Positions 46,412 to 56,769 of a stretch of DNA of 64,000 bases are shown here, one piece after another. The DNA is from Piezodorus guildinii. Taxonomy: Eukaryota; Arthropoda; Insecta; Hemiptera; Pentatomidae. Within the stretch, counting starts at the first letter, position 1. Every line of letters starts with the position of its first letter. The notes under the pieces were generated by a model that ran no database searches, had not been told where the DNA came from, and was given only the letters and a program-made list of their open reading frames with translations. Made by a program: the position numbers and the translations under genes. The stretch covers positions 43,310,736-43,374,735 of the forward strand of contig CM041294.1 in NCBI GenBank assembly GCA_023052935.1, read 5' to 3'.

Positions 46412-47753
46412 CGGACCAGGAGCATCCATCGTACAAATTAATCCATCTTTTATAATTGAAGATTGGTACACATTTTTACATTATAAGAATCTTACAAATT
46501 TAACAAGAGAAATTCAAACCCTTAAGATTAGCATTGACGTATTAACAATTAGTAATGAATATAAAACTTTGCATAATATTATTGAACAAAAATATAACAA
46601 GATATTAGAAAAAATTAATCATATTGTAAATATAAATCGGAATAACCGATCAAAAAGAGGTTTAATTAACGGACTAGGCAATGCTATTAGTTGGCTCACC
46701 GGCAATATGGACGCCGATGACAAAGAAAAGTATGATAATATTTTAAATAAAATCGAGAGAAATATGTATCACATAGAGCATAATGAAAATGTTAGATTAG
46801 GATTAAATAAAGAATTAACATCTAAACTTAATAAAGAAATAATTGTTTTAAATAAATATAAGGATAGTATAGAAAAAATAAATAATTTTACAGATTTAGC
46901 TCTTACTAAGTTAATGTATCATGATTTATTAGCCGTATTAGATTTAGTAGAAAATCAATTAAATGATATAGAATTTTCCTTAGAACAATGTAAATTAGGA
47001 ATTACCCATCCAAGCATATTAACGACTAGAGAACTAGAACAATTAAACATACCGTTCGGAGAACCAATCACAGAAAATGTAGAATTAAACTGGTTACTTA
47101 GCTCCACATTTTGTTCCCTATCAGATACAGGATTAATTTATTATTTTATTAAAATCCCTTTGAAATCATTGCCAAAAACAACTTATTATGCTATGTCATA
47201 TCCAGTTACAAGGAATAATAAAGTCATTACTCTAAAGATTAAAGAACAACTAATCATTAGATTTAAAAATTCGTTTTACAATGGAAATTGTATTAAATTC
47301 AATAATCATCATTACTGTAAAGACATGATAGAGATTAAGGACAAATGTATTTTAGAATTATGTAAGAATATAGAATTAAATGATTGTAAAGCTGTAGAAA
47401 TAAGAACAAACCCTATAATCAAACTTATACCCACATTACACCAATATTTAACCTTTAATATTAGCAATGTAACAACTAGTGTAACAAACACACAAATGTA
47501 TCATCTACCATCTACTAGCCTCCTTAATCTTAATAAAAATGAGAAATTTGTAAATATAAATGTACCACTTTCTTATGTTGACAATGTAAATATTCCTTTT
47601 ATTTCCTATCATTCTGTTAATAATAAAACTATTGTATCAACAAATTTTACTTTTGAGGAATTACAACAAATAGACTTAAGTAATATAGAAATAGAAGAAT
47701 TAGAACCTTATGATATAACTGTATCCCAATTTATTTCTTATATATTTATGTAA
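46296..47753 (+). CDS. env: Envelope-like glycoprotein of the Gypsy element, probably truncated at its C-terminus
   Basis: 485 codons, overlapping the end of pol by 116 bases. A hydrophobic leader follows a second Met at residue 8 (CFKYLLIAALTVQIQT). A furin-type site RSKR ends at residue 121, followed by GLINGLGNAISWLTG, a Gly- and hydrophobic-rich segment typical of the fusion peptide in baculovirus-F-like and errantivirus envelopes. Helical regions and several NxT/S sites follow. The frame stops at 47751-47753 without a clear membrane anchor, whereas the +2 frame beyond about 47735 holds a hydrophobic stretch and a polar tail up to a stop at 47930-47932. One indel relative to an intact form would explain this. 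Expression in the family is from a spliced RNA. Confidence 0.82.
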   Translation: MLQESAKMTLSSTTNCFKYLLIAALTVQIQTLLIQDLSDGPGASIVQINPSFIIEDWYTFLHYKNLTNLTREIQTLKISIDVLTISNEYKTLHNIIEQKYNKILEKINHIVNINRNNRSKRGLINGLGNAISWLTGNMDADDKEKYDNILNKIERNMYHIEHNENVRLGLNKELTSKLNKEIIVLNKYKDSIEKINNFTDLALTKLMYHDLLAVLDLVENQLNDIEFSLEQCKLGITHPSILTTRELEQLNIPFGEPITENVELNWLLSSTFCSLSDTGLIYYFIKIPLKSLPKTTYYAMSYPVTRNNKVITLKIKEQLIIRFKNSFYNGNCIKFNNHHYCKDMIEIKDKCILELCKNIELNDCKAVEIRTNPIIKLIPTLHQYLTFNISNVTTSVTNTQMYHLPSTSLLNLNKNEKFVNINVPLSYVDNVNIPFISYHSVNNKTIVSTNFTFEELQQIDLSNIEIEELEPYDITVSQFISYIFM

Positions 47754-47957
47754 TATGTTTATATCTTTTATGTTATAATCTTTATCGTCAGTATTGTAAA
47801 CTGAAATTACTGTGTTCTAATCCTTCAAATGATAATCCAAGTACCCATCCTCAACCACCTGAATGTTTTGATGGCAGAGCCAGAGCTTGGTTTCAATATT
47901 TACAGAATAGACAAACCGTCCCAAATCCTTAAATTTAGAGTTCAGTGGGCTTCACTC

Positions 47958-47972
47958 TCATAAGGACGGAGG
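47958..47972 (+). promoter_or_regulatory. Polypurine tract
   Basis: The purine-rich AAGGACGGAGG (within 47958-47972) lies directly before the right LTR, the position of the plus-strand primer in LTR elements. Confidence 0.7.
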
Positions 47973-48257
47973 AGTCACGCCACCATGAGGCCATAGTGCA
48001 CCTGCAGATCACACCATATTCCTTGAATCTTATTCAGCAGTCCTATTAACCTTTATATACCCTGTCCCTTCTCCCAGGGATCACTCTCTTCAAGTCCTCG
48101 CAGTAATTACGGTACGTAATCTATGTCAGACCTAGTATAGCCATATTGTTATTATCAAGATTGTCATTATTGTCTTTTAAAGTGTTATTATCGATATTTT
48201 GTAACTTTTGAATAAATAAAATATTTTTTTTACAATAACGAGTACGAACACCAAAAT
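47973..48257 (+). repeat. 3' LTR
   Basis: Identical over its length to the left LTR as far as I could compare base by base, including TATA-like and AATAAATAAA signals. Confidence 0.92.
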
Positions 48258-48288
48258 TCAATCTTACTTATATACTCAGGAATTCTCC

Positions 48289-49040
48289 TTAACCTTTAAC
48301 TGGTGAGGTGGGGTCTACAGGACCCCAGGGCCTCTTTCAAGTTTTGTGAATCCCATTGTCCCGATCCGATCGGCTTGTGAAAACCTCACATTTCCTGTCT
48401 CCACATGATTGTAATATAAGATCCTTTTTAGTCAGTTTTGATCCGACATTGCTTTAGGACAGTGTTATGGGGGTCCAACAGACCCCACCTCACCATTATT
48501 GTTCGGATTTATTGAAAGTGTGTTTTTCAATTTGTTGAAAGAAATGTCTCGTAATCGTGTTATTTTACGCACCTTTTTAATTTTACTAAGAAGCTGGGAT
48601 CACCCTTATCAACGGATTACATGACCAGACGGTCAGAAAATCCCGGACTTCCCCGGAAGCTTCGGTTAAATATCAATCATTATTAGCGAAAAAAGAAGCA
48701 GAAGAATTAAACACATATAGTCAGAAGGCCCCTCCGAAGAAAAGGAGGTGTTATTTTTGTCCAAGAAACAAGATAAGGAAGTCATCTATAGTTTGTATTA
48801 AATGTGAACAAAATATTTGTGGACAATGTTCGATTTCCTATTGCAGAAACTGAGCCTAATTTTAGCTGTGCATACTTTCTTTACAGTATAAAAGTTTCAT
48901 TTTTTTTTTATCATTTTCCGTTCTTCAAATATAATAAACTTTATGATAAGGACTTGTTTTTACATTATTTTACGAATGTTTTCATTGCTTAGAAAAAAAA
49001 AATACAATTTATTTAATAATATCAGGCATTTATTTATGTT
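48289..49040 (+). mobile_element. piggyBac-like remnant, left arm
   Basis: Begins at TTAA with CCTTTAACTGGTGAGGTGGG. An inverted match of this terminus, CCCCACCTCACCATTA, lies at 48483-48498. A frame near 48740-48845 gives RCYFCPRNKIRKSS and VCIKCEQNICGQCS, the cysteine-rich C-terminal finger of piggyBac transposases. The catalytic part is missing, so it is a dead remnant. Confidence 0.7.
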
Positions 49041-49195
49041 AACATAATATATTATTTAATAAAACACATGTTTATATCGAAAATCAATTTAATTAATTCT
49101 TTACACTAATTACATCTCTAACGGTATTTAAAAATTCTTAAATTGATTTTAACAAGGCTGGTAAGTGAAAGTCGTGTGTTGCGCGCACCAGATTT
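49041..49195 (-). repeat. Family A repeat, one end only
   Basis: Contains GGTAAGTGAAAGTCGTGTG and TTGCGCGCACCAGATTTTTT, the TCTGGTG end of the family. It sits in the spacer of the large inverted repeat. Confidence 0.7.
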
Positions 49196-49264
49196 TTTTA
49201 TTAAGCAATGCACCAAGTAAATAAGAACAAAGTGGTTTGGCAGTGGCTTCTTGACTCTTGGCTG

Positions 49265-49320
49265 GTAGCCCTGATGAAGACCCTTAACGTGGGTCAAAAC
49301 GTTGGGTAATAACATTGTTT
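49265..49320 (+). ncRNA. Hammerhead-like core, degenerate
   Basis: CTGATGA (49271-49277) is followed by a GACCC...GGGTC hairpin and AAAAC where an active hammerhead would have GAAAC. Penelope-like elements carry such ribozymes in their terminal repeats, and similar GAAACGTTGG text recurs at 52490, 55815 and 29680. A proper stem III with a UH cleavage site is not evident, so activity is unlikely. Confidence 0.35.
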
Positions 49321-49409
49321 GTTTTGCTATTTTCTAATCTTTGATGGCCGCCATCCGAACCATCTCATTCTTCATATATGTCCACTGCTCTTAGATTCAT
49401 AGAAATAAA

Positions 49410-50155
49410 TTATAACCTTTAACTGGTGAGGTGAAATTTATAGTCATAATTGGTGAGGTGGGGTCTCTCAGACCATAGACCTCATTTTTTTTATTTTTTC
49501 TGAATCCTGAAACATCTATAATTGTTCATTCTTGTAAAATACGTTAATTGAACCTATTTTCAATAGTTACCATACGAAAGGATGCTTATAAAATTGAATA
49601 AATGCCTGATATTATTAAATAAATGTTATTAATACCTTTTTTTTTAACGTTATATTTATTATAAGCAATGAAAACATTCGTAAAATAATAAAAAACAAGT
49701 CCTTATTTTAAAGTTTATTATATTTGAAGAACGGAAAATGATAAAAAAATGAAACTTTTATATTGTAAAGAAAGTATGTCCAGCTAAAATTAGGCTCAGT
49801 TTTAGCAATAGGAAACCGAAAATTGCTCACAAATATTTTGTTCACATTTAATACAAACAATAAATGACTTCTTAGTTTTGTTTCTTGGTCAAAATAACAT
49901 CTTCTTTTCTTCGTATGTGTTAGATTCCTCCCCTTCCCCTAATAATGATTGACCTTTAACCGAAGCTCCCGGGGAAGTCAGGGATTTTCTGACCGTCTGG
50001 TCATGTAATCCGTTAATAAGGGTGATCCCAGCTTCTTAGTAAAATTAAAGAGGTGCGTAAAATAACACAATCACGAGACATTTCTTTCAACAAATTAAAA
50101 AATACACTTTCGATAAATCCGAACGCTGATGGTGAGGTGGGGTCTGACTAAAAAA
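49410..50155 (-). mobile_element. piggyBac-like remnant, right arm
   Basis: Opens with CCTTTAACTGGTGAGGTG and a second GGTGAGGTGGGGTCTC terminus. From about 49590 it is the inverted copy of the left arm, ending TGGTGAGGTGGGGTCTGAC at 50143. Confidence 0.7.
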
Positions 50156-50669
50156 GGATGCTATATTACAATTATGTCGAGAAAGGGAATGTAGGAGTTT
50201 ATATCCCTTTTATAACATATTTAGTTTTTTTTTCGGATAGCTCGGATGAACACGAAGCTACTACGTATATTGCAATATTGGAGTACATTGCAGTTCTTCA
50301 TCATAAAAAAATGAAGACGATAGTTTCATTAATTAAAACATAAAACAACAACACCGTCATCAAATCAGAAAAATAATCCTTTCTTATTTTTCTGAACAGT
50401 ATACTCAATTATTGAAAACTAGAAAATAACCCAATTTCCGGTCTAATTATTTTTCTTATGAATGAGATGGTGTAATTTTCCACGAAGTGTTTACAATTAG
50501 TGTCCTTCGCTTCTTGGCTTTTTTCGTAGAAATCACTTCGTCTCTGCTGTTTTATGGATTTTATTAACGCCAAATATATAACATTCGGGTTTTTCTTTTT
50601 CCATAAAACATAAAATTTATTCAATTAACAATTTTTTCCCCCGACTTTTGTTCGGATAAAATAAAAAAA
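50156..50669. other. Unassigned AT-rich DNA
   Basis: Two short ORFs on opposite strands without recognisable content. Confidence 0.5.
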
Positions 50670-51240
50670 TCTGGTGCGCGCAACATACGACTTTCACTTA
50701 CCCCCGTTGTTAAAATAAATTTAAATAGTTTTCAAGAATTTTTAATCTCTTTCCAACCGTATATTATACGTCTATGTTACTGTACTTATAAAAAAACCAA
50801 AAATTACATTAAAAAATAGTTTTGTTCTTTTATCCTATCGCTGATCATCAAATTGGTCCAACTTGTATATTTAGCCGACCTTTATCAATGTTATTAGGAT
50901 GATATGGTTAATATTTTAGAATGTACAAAATTAAAAATAGTTCAGAATAAGAAAATGTAAAATATCGGCATTTAAGCCCTGTCAGAAGATTTCAATCAGA
51001 ATGAAACCTACATGATATTAAAGCCCATTAAATTTTACATTAAAATAGTGAGTTTACTTAAAATCGTTAGAGCCGTTTGTGAGTAAGTCGTAAAAAGGTG
51101 CAAAATACATGGTATAAAGTACCACTTCCGGTCACCTGATTTTTACCCTAAAGCGTGTATTTCAGTTGAAAACTGGAATTCGTAAAATTTCACGTTCGCA
51201 ATACTTCCCCTTACTATATATTTCATAAATTAAAGTAAAA
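50670..51240 (+). repeat. Family A repeat, internally deleted copy
   Basis: Has the TCTGGTGCGCGCAACATACG left end with ACTTTCACTTAC, and ends at GCAATACTTCCCCTTACTATAT. About 300 bases of the interior, including the GGACTCAGG block, are missing. Confidence 0.75.
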
Positions 51241-51379
51241 ATAACATAAATGAACATAGATTTTTACAAAATAGTATCGTAATTCAAACAGCTTAATTTC
51301 GGAACGACTCACTTCTTAGATGCTTGAGAAAACAAATTTTATGTAAACACCTACAATATTTCTTTTATGTATGTACTGT

Positions 51380-51430
51380 GCTTTGTTTGTTTATTTAACG
51401 TCACTTTATGCTACTGTGGCTTATCGAACG
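51380..51430 (-). repeat. SINE family 2 tail scrap
   Basis: GTTTGTTTATTTAACGTCAC and TTTATGCTACTGTGGCTTAT repeat the end of the SINE at 51694. No head is present. Confidence 0.6.
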
Positions 51431-51693
51431 AAAATACTATTTAAGTAAAAGGTAAAATTCATTGCCTTTAATTAATAAACTATTTTAGACACATGTACAA
51501 TTCTTAATGAGTACTTTTAAATCTCCTAAATTCCTATTCAGCGAATGTCCTTGTGCAACGACAAAATCTATTAAACCTTGGAGGCCCTTTTCAAAAAGAT
51601 TTTACTCCATTAAAATTAGGAAAAATTATTTTAGCTGCTCTACATTTCTTTTAGAAAATCATTCTTGATATTTTAGTGTTATTGGCCTTAGAG

Positions 51694-51985
51694 TATTGTG
51701 TTTGTTTGTTTATTTATTTAACGTCACTTTATGCTACTATGGCTAATCGGACGATGCTACAGTGGGAGTCCTAAATTTTGCCTATCCAGGTTTTATTAGG
51801 AAGGGATCTTTAACGAGTACCTGACATCGCACAGGCTCGGGACCACCTTTAACGTCCCCTCCGAAGGACGGCGTAACTAAGGATTTTTTACTCCCATTAA
51901 AAAATTCTAGGACCACCTGCGGGATTGAACCCGTTACCTTTAGCATGGGAGGCTGTTACGCTAACCACCCAGCTACAAGTGATCC
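51694..51985 (-). repeat. tRNA-derived SINE, family 2
   Basis: Read in reverse it starts GTAGCTGGGTGGTTAGCGTA (A-box-like) and has GGGTTCAATCCCGC (B-box-like) about 35 bases on, a tRNA-type head. A 200 bp body follows and ends in GACGTTAAATAAATAAAC. It differs in body and tail from SINE family 1. Confidence 0.8.
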
Positions 51986-52429
51986 CCTTAGAGTATTCTT
52001 ATCGGAATTCAATAATCTATTTTCTACTCTTTTTTTCTTCTTTTTTTTACGTTTATCATTATTTCAAAAAGATCCCGTAGTGGTTTCCGTAGTACGCTAC
52101 CGTTGGCCTTTTCCAAATCTATAAATAAAATGCGATCTACAACAGTTTTGGAAAACCAAACTGTTAAAATAAGGATATAGGACATAATATTAAAAGAAAA
52201 TTTATTTATGACTGTACTATTTGTTCTAGCTAAAGATACTGGCTAATAAATAATTTAAAATGTGAAAACAACTTGAATCCCAAAAAAGATAAGTAAAAAA
52301 AAAAAAATCACCAATCTATCCTTGAAGCTGGCCTTCGTAAAAATCGAATAAATTAAGATTAACATTTAGATATTTGTCTTACTACAGTACTACATAAAGA
52401 TAAGCGAAAATTTTCTTAGAGGAAGAGAT
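51986..52429. other. Unassigned
   Basis: AT-rich. No repeat or ORF recognised. Confidence 0.5.
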
Positions 52430-52810
52430 TAATCCGTATTGCGGTCAGTAAAAGAAACTATTAAATAGTTTTAACTACTTATTATCTGCCAACGTTTCGA
52501 TTCCCATTGTAGGTCATCATCCTGGCTAATAAGAAATACAATTATTGTCTAGCAACCTATGTATATAAATATATACATATATATGTGTGTGTGAAAGAAC
52601 AATTAAAGAGATTATATAAAAAATGGGTATAGGAATTATTAAAAATTGCAATGAAATTAAAAACAAAATTTATATACTATTGAGTTAGAGGATGTCAATA
52701 TACAAAACATAAATTCTTACCCATATATTTCTATTTTTATGTTTTACACATTGACATCCATTCGCACTAATTCCTGTAAATCTCAATGGTCAACTAATTA
52801 TACCAATTAT
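52430..52810 (-). repeat. Penelope-like terminal sequence (putative)
   Basis: The reverse strand carries GATGATGACCTACAATGGG and ATCGAAACGTTGGCAG, then ACTATTTAATAGTTTC. Sequence near 52770-52800 (TCTCAATGGTCAACTAATTA) matches 55900-55920. Together these mirror both sides of the hairpin at 55737-55897. Assignment to Penelope-like elements is an inference from the motif; no Penelope reverse transcriptase or GIY-YIG frame is present. Confidence 0.4.
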
Positions 52811-53340
52811 GTTTAAATTTATCTTAGTTTATTCATTACACATTCTATTTTTAACTTATTTAATTTTTAGTTAATTAATTAATTTGTCATTCTAGCCTAT
52901 TATTATTTGGTATGAATCCTTTTTGCATAGAGCAGAAATATAAAAATAAATGTACTCCCCCTCCCCTCCCTCTTACACAGATGCTAAATTAAAGGGAAAA
53001 ACATCTATGTTCATGAAAACATCTTTTCAAAAGCTTTTCCTGTAAACTACCTTTACTTATTTTTATTTGAAACAATCAACCCTTTAAGTTGTAATTATAT
53101 GTTTATTATTAAAAAATATGAAATATGAATATGAAATTATTTATTACAGAGATTTTGTTTTCCATGTTAAAATTATTTTTATAATAATATTAGATACGTA
53201 TGTATTGTATGCTATATAAACTTAAGGGCTTTTAGTTAATAAAAAAAAAAATAATAATGTATAATATCGTTAAAAAAACTCCATGGAATGTCAACATTTA
53301 TTTGTTATTATTATTTGTTTTTAAATTTATTTATTGAAAT
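52811..53340. other. AT-rich, nothing recognised
   Basis: No coding or repeat assignment. Confidence 0.5.
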
Positions 53341-55212
53341 TTACAGCTGTAATTTATATTACAACAAGTAAATATGCTAAAAGAAAAATCATATGAGATA
53401 GACTTGTAAAGGAAAAACCTAACGGTAGCTCTCCAGTAACTATTTTAAACTAGAAGGTCTCGAGGCCATCTTCTTTTCAGACACGTCGGAACATTATCAG
53501 GAATCGTAGAGGAAGCAAGGGTTGAAACTAGTTGGTTGGGGTGGAAATGGAGTTTGTCATAGGATTGATATCTGATTCAGGCCAAATCAGCAACATATGG
53601 AACATTTAGGTCTTTATGGATGATTTTATTTGTGACAAAGTAAGGAGCATTGAGGATTTTACAAAGGATTTCGGATTGTAAATATTAGATATGGGAAGAA
53701 TTTGATGATTTAGTAGAGCCCCAAAGCTCAGCTCCGTAAGTCCATATAAGCCTTATGATGGTCATGTAGATGAGCCTTTTGTAGTTAATTGGAAGGTTTG
53801 AGCGTCTGTCTATTAAGTGTTGAAGTAATCGAAAACGGCGAGCAGTTTCTTGTCGTTTCAGTCTTGTTTGGGGATTCTATATGAGATGTTTGTCAAGGAG
53901 GAATCCTAGGCAGCGGATCTGTTCAACAGGGGCAAGTGGAATATTATGAAAGGATACTGTAGAACAGGATCTCATAGGTTTACGATGAAGGGTAAAGGTT
54001 ATTTGTTGGAATTTATTTTAATTCTCCAATTCTGACACCATATCTCAAGGTCTCTGATGTGGGATTAAAGGGTTTGAGAGGCAACAGTTCGATCGTTATT
54101 CACTGATATCACACAAGTGTCATCGGCATAAGTGGAAAGGAAAGTGTTAGGATTGGTTGGGATATCAACTGTATATACTGTCTAGAGAATGGGTCCTAGT
54201 ATACTGCCTTGAGGAACACCAGTGGACTGAGTAAAAAGAGATGAATAGGACCCATTGTGATTTATTTTGAAGGATCTGTCAGTGAGGTAGAACTGGATGA
54301 TAAGGAATTATGTTGGGGGGAGGAATTTTTGGAGTTTGTACAGCAGTCCTGGATGCCAGACTCTGTCAAATGCTTGCTCTACATCGAGGAAGGCTCCCGT
54401 GCAGTACAATCCGCATTCCAAAGCTGAGGAGACTACATCCACCACATGATGACACTGCTGAATAGTGGAATGGGATGTTCGAAAGCCAAACTGATGATCA
54501 GGGATAATATTATTGGAATCAAGGATAGGATGTATATGTTTCAGAAGGATTTTTTCAAGGATTTTTCCCATGATACATAAAAGAGAGATGGGGCGTGAAG
54601 GCGATGAGAGGATGGATATCAGGTGACTTTTTGGGTTTATGGATCATTTTGACTATTGATAAATTTCCAGGGGTCAGGAAAAAATGTTGTGCTGAGTACA
54701 GCATTATAAATATAGGTAAGAAATAGGATGGCTTTTCGAGAAAGGAGTTTTAAAATTTGGGATGTGATTAGATCAGGCCCAAGAGCTTTGGGGGAAGGCA
54801 GAAAATGAATAATGCTGGAAATTTCTGAAGGATGAAAAGCTTTAGGTGGAAGGGACATTTGGAGAGGAATAGTTAGTTCTGCTTCAATACATTCAAGGTG
54901 AACGGGATTAAGGATATCAGGGTGTGGAATAAATGTTTTAAGAAGGTGATGACCAAAAATCTGGGCTTTTTCCTGGTCAGATCTGGTCCATCTTTGGAAT
55001 TCGGTAAGGAGTGGATAGTTGCAGTCTTTGAACTTGAGCAGCTTCTTAATGGTCGTCCATAGTGATTTGTCAGTAGTGGTGAGATTTTGTGTAAAATTAA
55101 TTAAATTTTGAATTTCTGATTTTAATTTGTTAGTATGTTTAGTATAATAGGTTTTGTCGGATGGGTATCTAGTCCTATGCCACCTTACCCTTGCTCGACG
55201 TTTTTCACATTT
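53341..55212 (-). mobile_element. Jockey-clade LINE, 5'-truncated and broken
   Basis: The longest LINE in the window. On the minus strand a 207-codon frame (54637-55260) has KALGPDLITSQILKLLSRKA and IYNAVLSTTFFPDPWKF. An 87-codon frame (54308-54571) has DHQFGFRTSHSTIQQC and AFLDVEQAFDRVWHPGLLYK. Further on a broken frame has GVPQGSILGPI and the active site YADDT (about 54117-54131). These are the ordered reverse-transcriptase motifs of Jockey elements. Frameshifts near 54600 and a stop after LGPI inactivate it. The 3' untranslated part ends near 53341 with TGTAAATTTCAATAAATAAA. The 5' end abuts a family A scrap. Confidence 0.85.
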
Positions 55213-55268
55213 AAAATTGATTTTAAATTTTGCAGTAAGTGAAAATTGTATGACAAGCACACCAGACT
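55213..55268 (-). repeat. Family A repeat scrap
   Basis: TTGATTTTAAATTTTGCAGT with AAGTGAAAATTGTATG and CACACCAGACTTTT is a diverged TCTGGTG end directly adjoining the Jockey LINE. Confidence 0.5.
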
Positions 55269-55736
55269 TTTATTTGTTTTAATTTATGATTTAAAAATAA
55301 GAACTTTGCTTATTTAAATTATTATGTAAATATTAAGCAAACTTAATTTCTTTAGAGGAATTTATAATTCACCTGATATTTACCTATCATTAATATTTGC
55401 ATTACATACACAGTTTATTTGCATTTAATTAAAATATTTTATTAGATAACTTGTTTGCCTTTATCTGAAAACTGGATTTAATTAACTTTTTGAATAATAA
55501 TAAAAAATTCATTTCCACTCTCCTCTCGCAGCTATTTTCAATATTTTTATCTTGAACCAATTATAAATTATATTATTAATAAAATGGTGATTTTCAAAAA
55601 TTAAGGTGCTGGAATAGGGATCTCTTTTATTAATCATAATTTTTTATTTATTTTATTTTTATTTTATGGAAAGACATCCTTAACCTCTTGTCCCTTGATG
55701 AAATTATTCCTTGTTCCTCCATAACATTATTATTTT
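55269..55736. other. AT-rich, nothing recognised
   Basis: No ORF or repeat assigned. Confidence 0.5.
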
Positions 55737-55897
55737 TTAATGCAAGGAATTAGACCGGGTGGCGGTCATTAAATGAAACAACTAAATAGTTTCAACTATT
55801 TATTGTTTGCCAACGTTTCGACCCCCTTTGTGGGGAAGTTGAAACTATTTAGTTGTTTCATTTAATGACTGCCACCCGGACTAATTCCTTGCATTAA
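55737..55897. repeat. 60 bp near-perfect inverted repeat (hairpin)
   Basis: The left arm 55737-55796 and right arm 55838-55897 are reverse complements with two mismatches that I can see. The 41-base loop contains CCAACGTTTCGACCCCCTTT, i.e. GAAACGTTGG on the other strand. It resembles the paired terminal repeats of Penelope-like elements. Confidence 0.85.
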
Positions 55898-56230
55898 TTC
55901 TCAACGGTCAACTAATTACATCCACAATTATTATTTTTTGTTTTACACCACATTCATTGGTTTTAACTGTAATTGTTTACTTTAGTATATTACTATGCAT
56001 TCTACAGATGTGAAGATGTGTAATAAATGAATGAATCAAAAATAATTTTTAGTCTGGACATTTCATCCATTAAGAACAATATACAGTGAACAGAGGAAGT
56101 CCAATTAGTCTGGCTTAATTTGATACATAATTATTTAGTCAACTAAAATTATATGAAGTCAATATAAATAAATTATACAAAAAAAACAAACAGATAAACT
56201 TCAAATGAATTTTGTTATGTACAATCAAAG
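55898..56230. other. Unassigned
   Basis: Starts with TCTCAACGGTCAACTAATTA, shared with 52780-52800. The rest is AT-rich and unassigned. Confidence 0.4.
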
Positions 56231-56670
56231 TCTAGATTTATCACATAGATATGGAAGATTGACTTTTGTGGAGATAGATAAATAATTAGTGATTGAAAGT
56301 GGTTTGGGACGCTATTCAGCGGGAGATGGGTAAAGAGCTCCAAAGTATGGTAACACGGATGATAAAGGACTTTTCAAAAGATGCTGTTCTATGAGAGGGT
56401 TGGTATAGATCGGTATGTTGAGATCTTGTATCTAGGGTGTGCACAGAAAAGCGCGGAGTAAGGAGGTGAAAGTTATAGGAAGGTTTTCTGTCTCACAAGG
56501 ATTGGAATAGGAAAATGCCAAGGAGGTATTTTCTTCGGGATTCGGGATAGAGCCACCTTAGTGACTGATGTGACTTTCTGGAGAGGCCATACATAAATCT
56601 TATAAACCTATTCATTAATCTTTTTAGCCTCATCTCGTTTTCGCCACTGAGTCCCCCATATAATGAAGAA
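56231..56670 (-). mobile_element. Probable LINE 3' remnant
   Basis: Moderately GC-rich text with broken minus frames, similar in style to the non-coding side of the Jockey LINE at 53600-53900. I could not anchor it to a motif. Confidence 0.3.
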
Positions 56671-56678
56671 AAAAAAAT

Positions 56679-56683
<5 letters not shown>

Positions 56684-56761
<78 letters not shown>
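56684..56761. repeat. Compound (AT)n-(AG)n microsatellite
   Basis: A TA run passing directly into an AG run at about 56739. The head of a SINE follows at once. Confidence 0.95.

Positions 56762-56769
<8 letters not shown>

Larger units (their letters stand above)
40783..48257 (+). mobile_element. Gypsy/errantivirus-type LTR retrotransposon, near-complete
   Basis: A 7.5 kb unit with two 285 bp LTRs (40783-41067 and 47973-48257), a primer-binding site directly after the left LTR, gag, pol and env frames, and a purine-rich tract just before the right LTR. The LTRs match at every base I compared, so the insertion is recent. It lies inside the proposed 39.8 kb intron of the PDZ gene, in sense orientation. 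No clear target-site duplication is visible (left ACAA, right TCAA). The three-gene layout with a furin-site env is that of insect errantiviruses. Integrase and env carry changes described below, so this copy may not be autonomous. Confidence 0.93.
48480..50145. repeat. Large inverted repeat, arms about 0.55 kb
   Basis: The left arm (about 48480-49035) and right arm (about 49590-50145) are reverse complements with modest divergence, for example GACCAGACGGTCAGAAAAT on the left and its complement near 49990 on the right. Both are copies of the piggyBac-like 3' region. The spacer carries a family A end and a GATGAAGACCC motif. RNA read across it would fold into a long hairpin. Confidence 0.8.

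Noticed and set aside
40775..48265. Target-site duplication of the Gypsy element
   Set aside because: The flanks are ACAA on the left and TCAA on the right. They do not match exactly, and the LTR ends are uncertain by a base.
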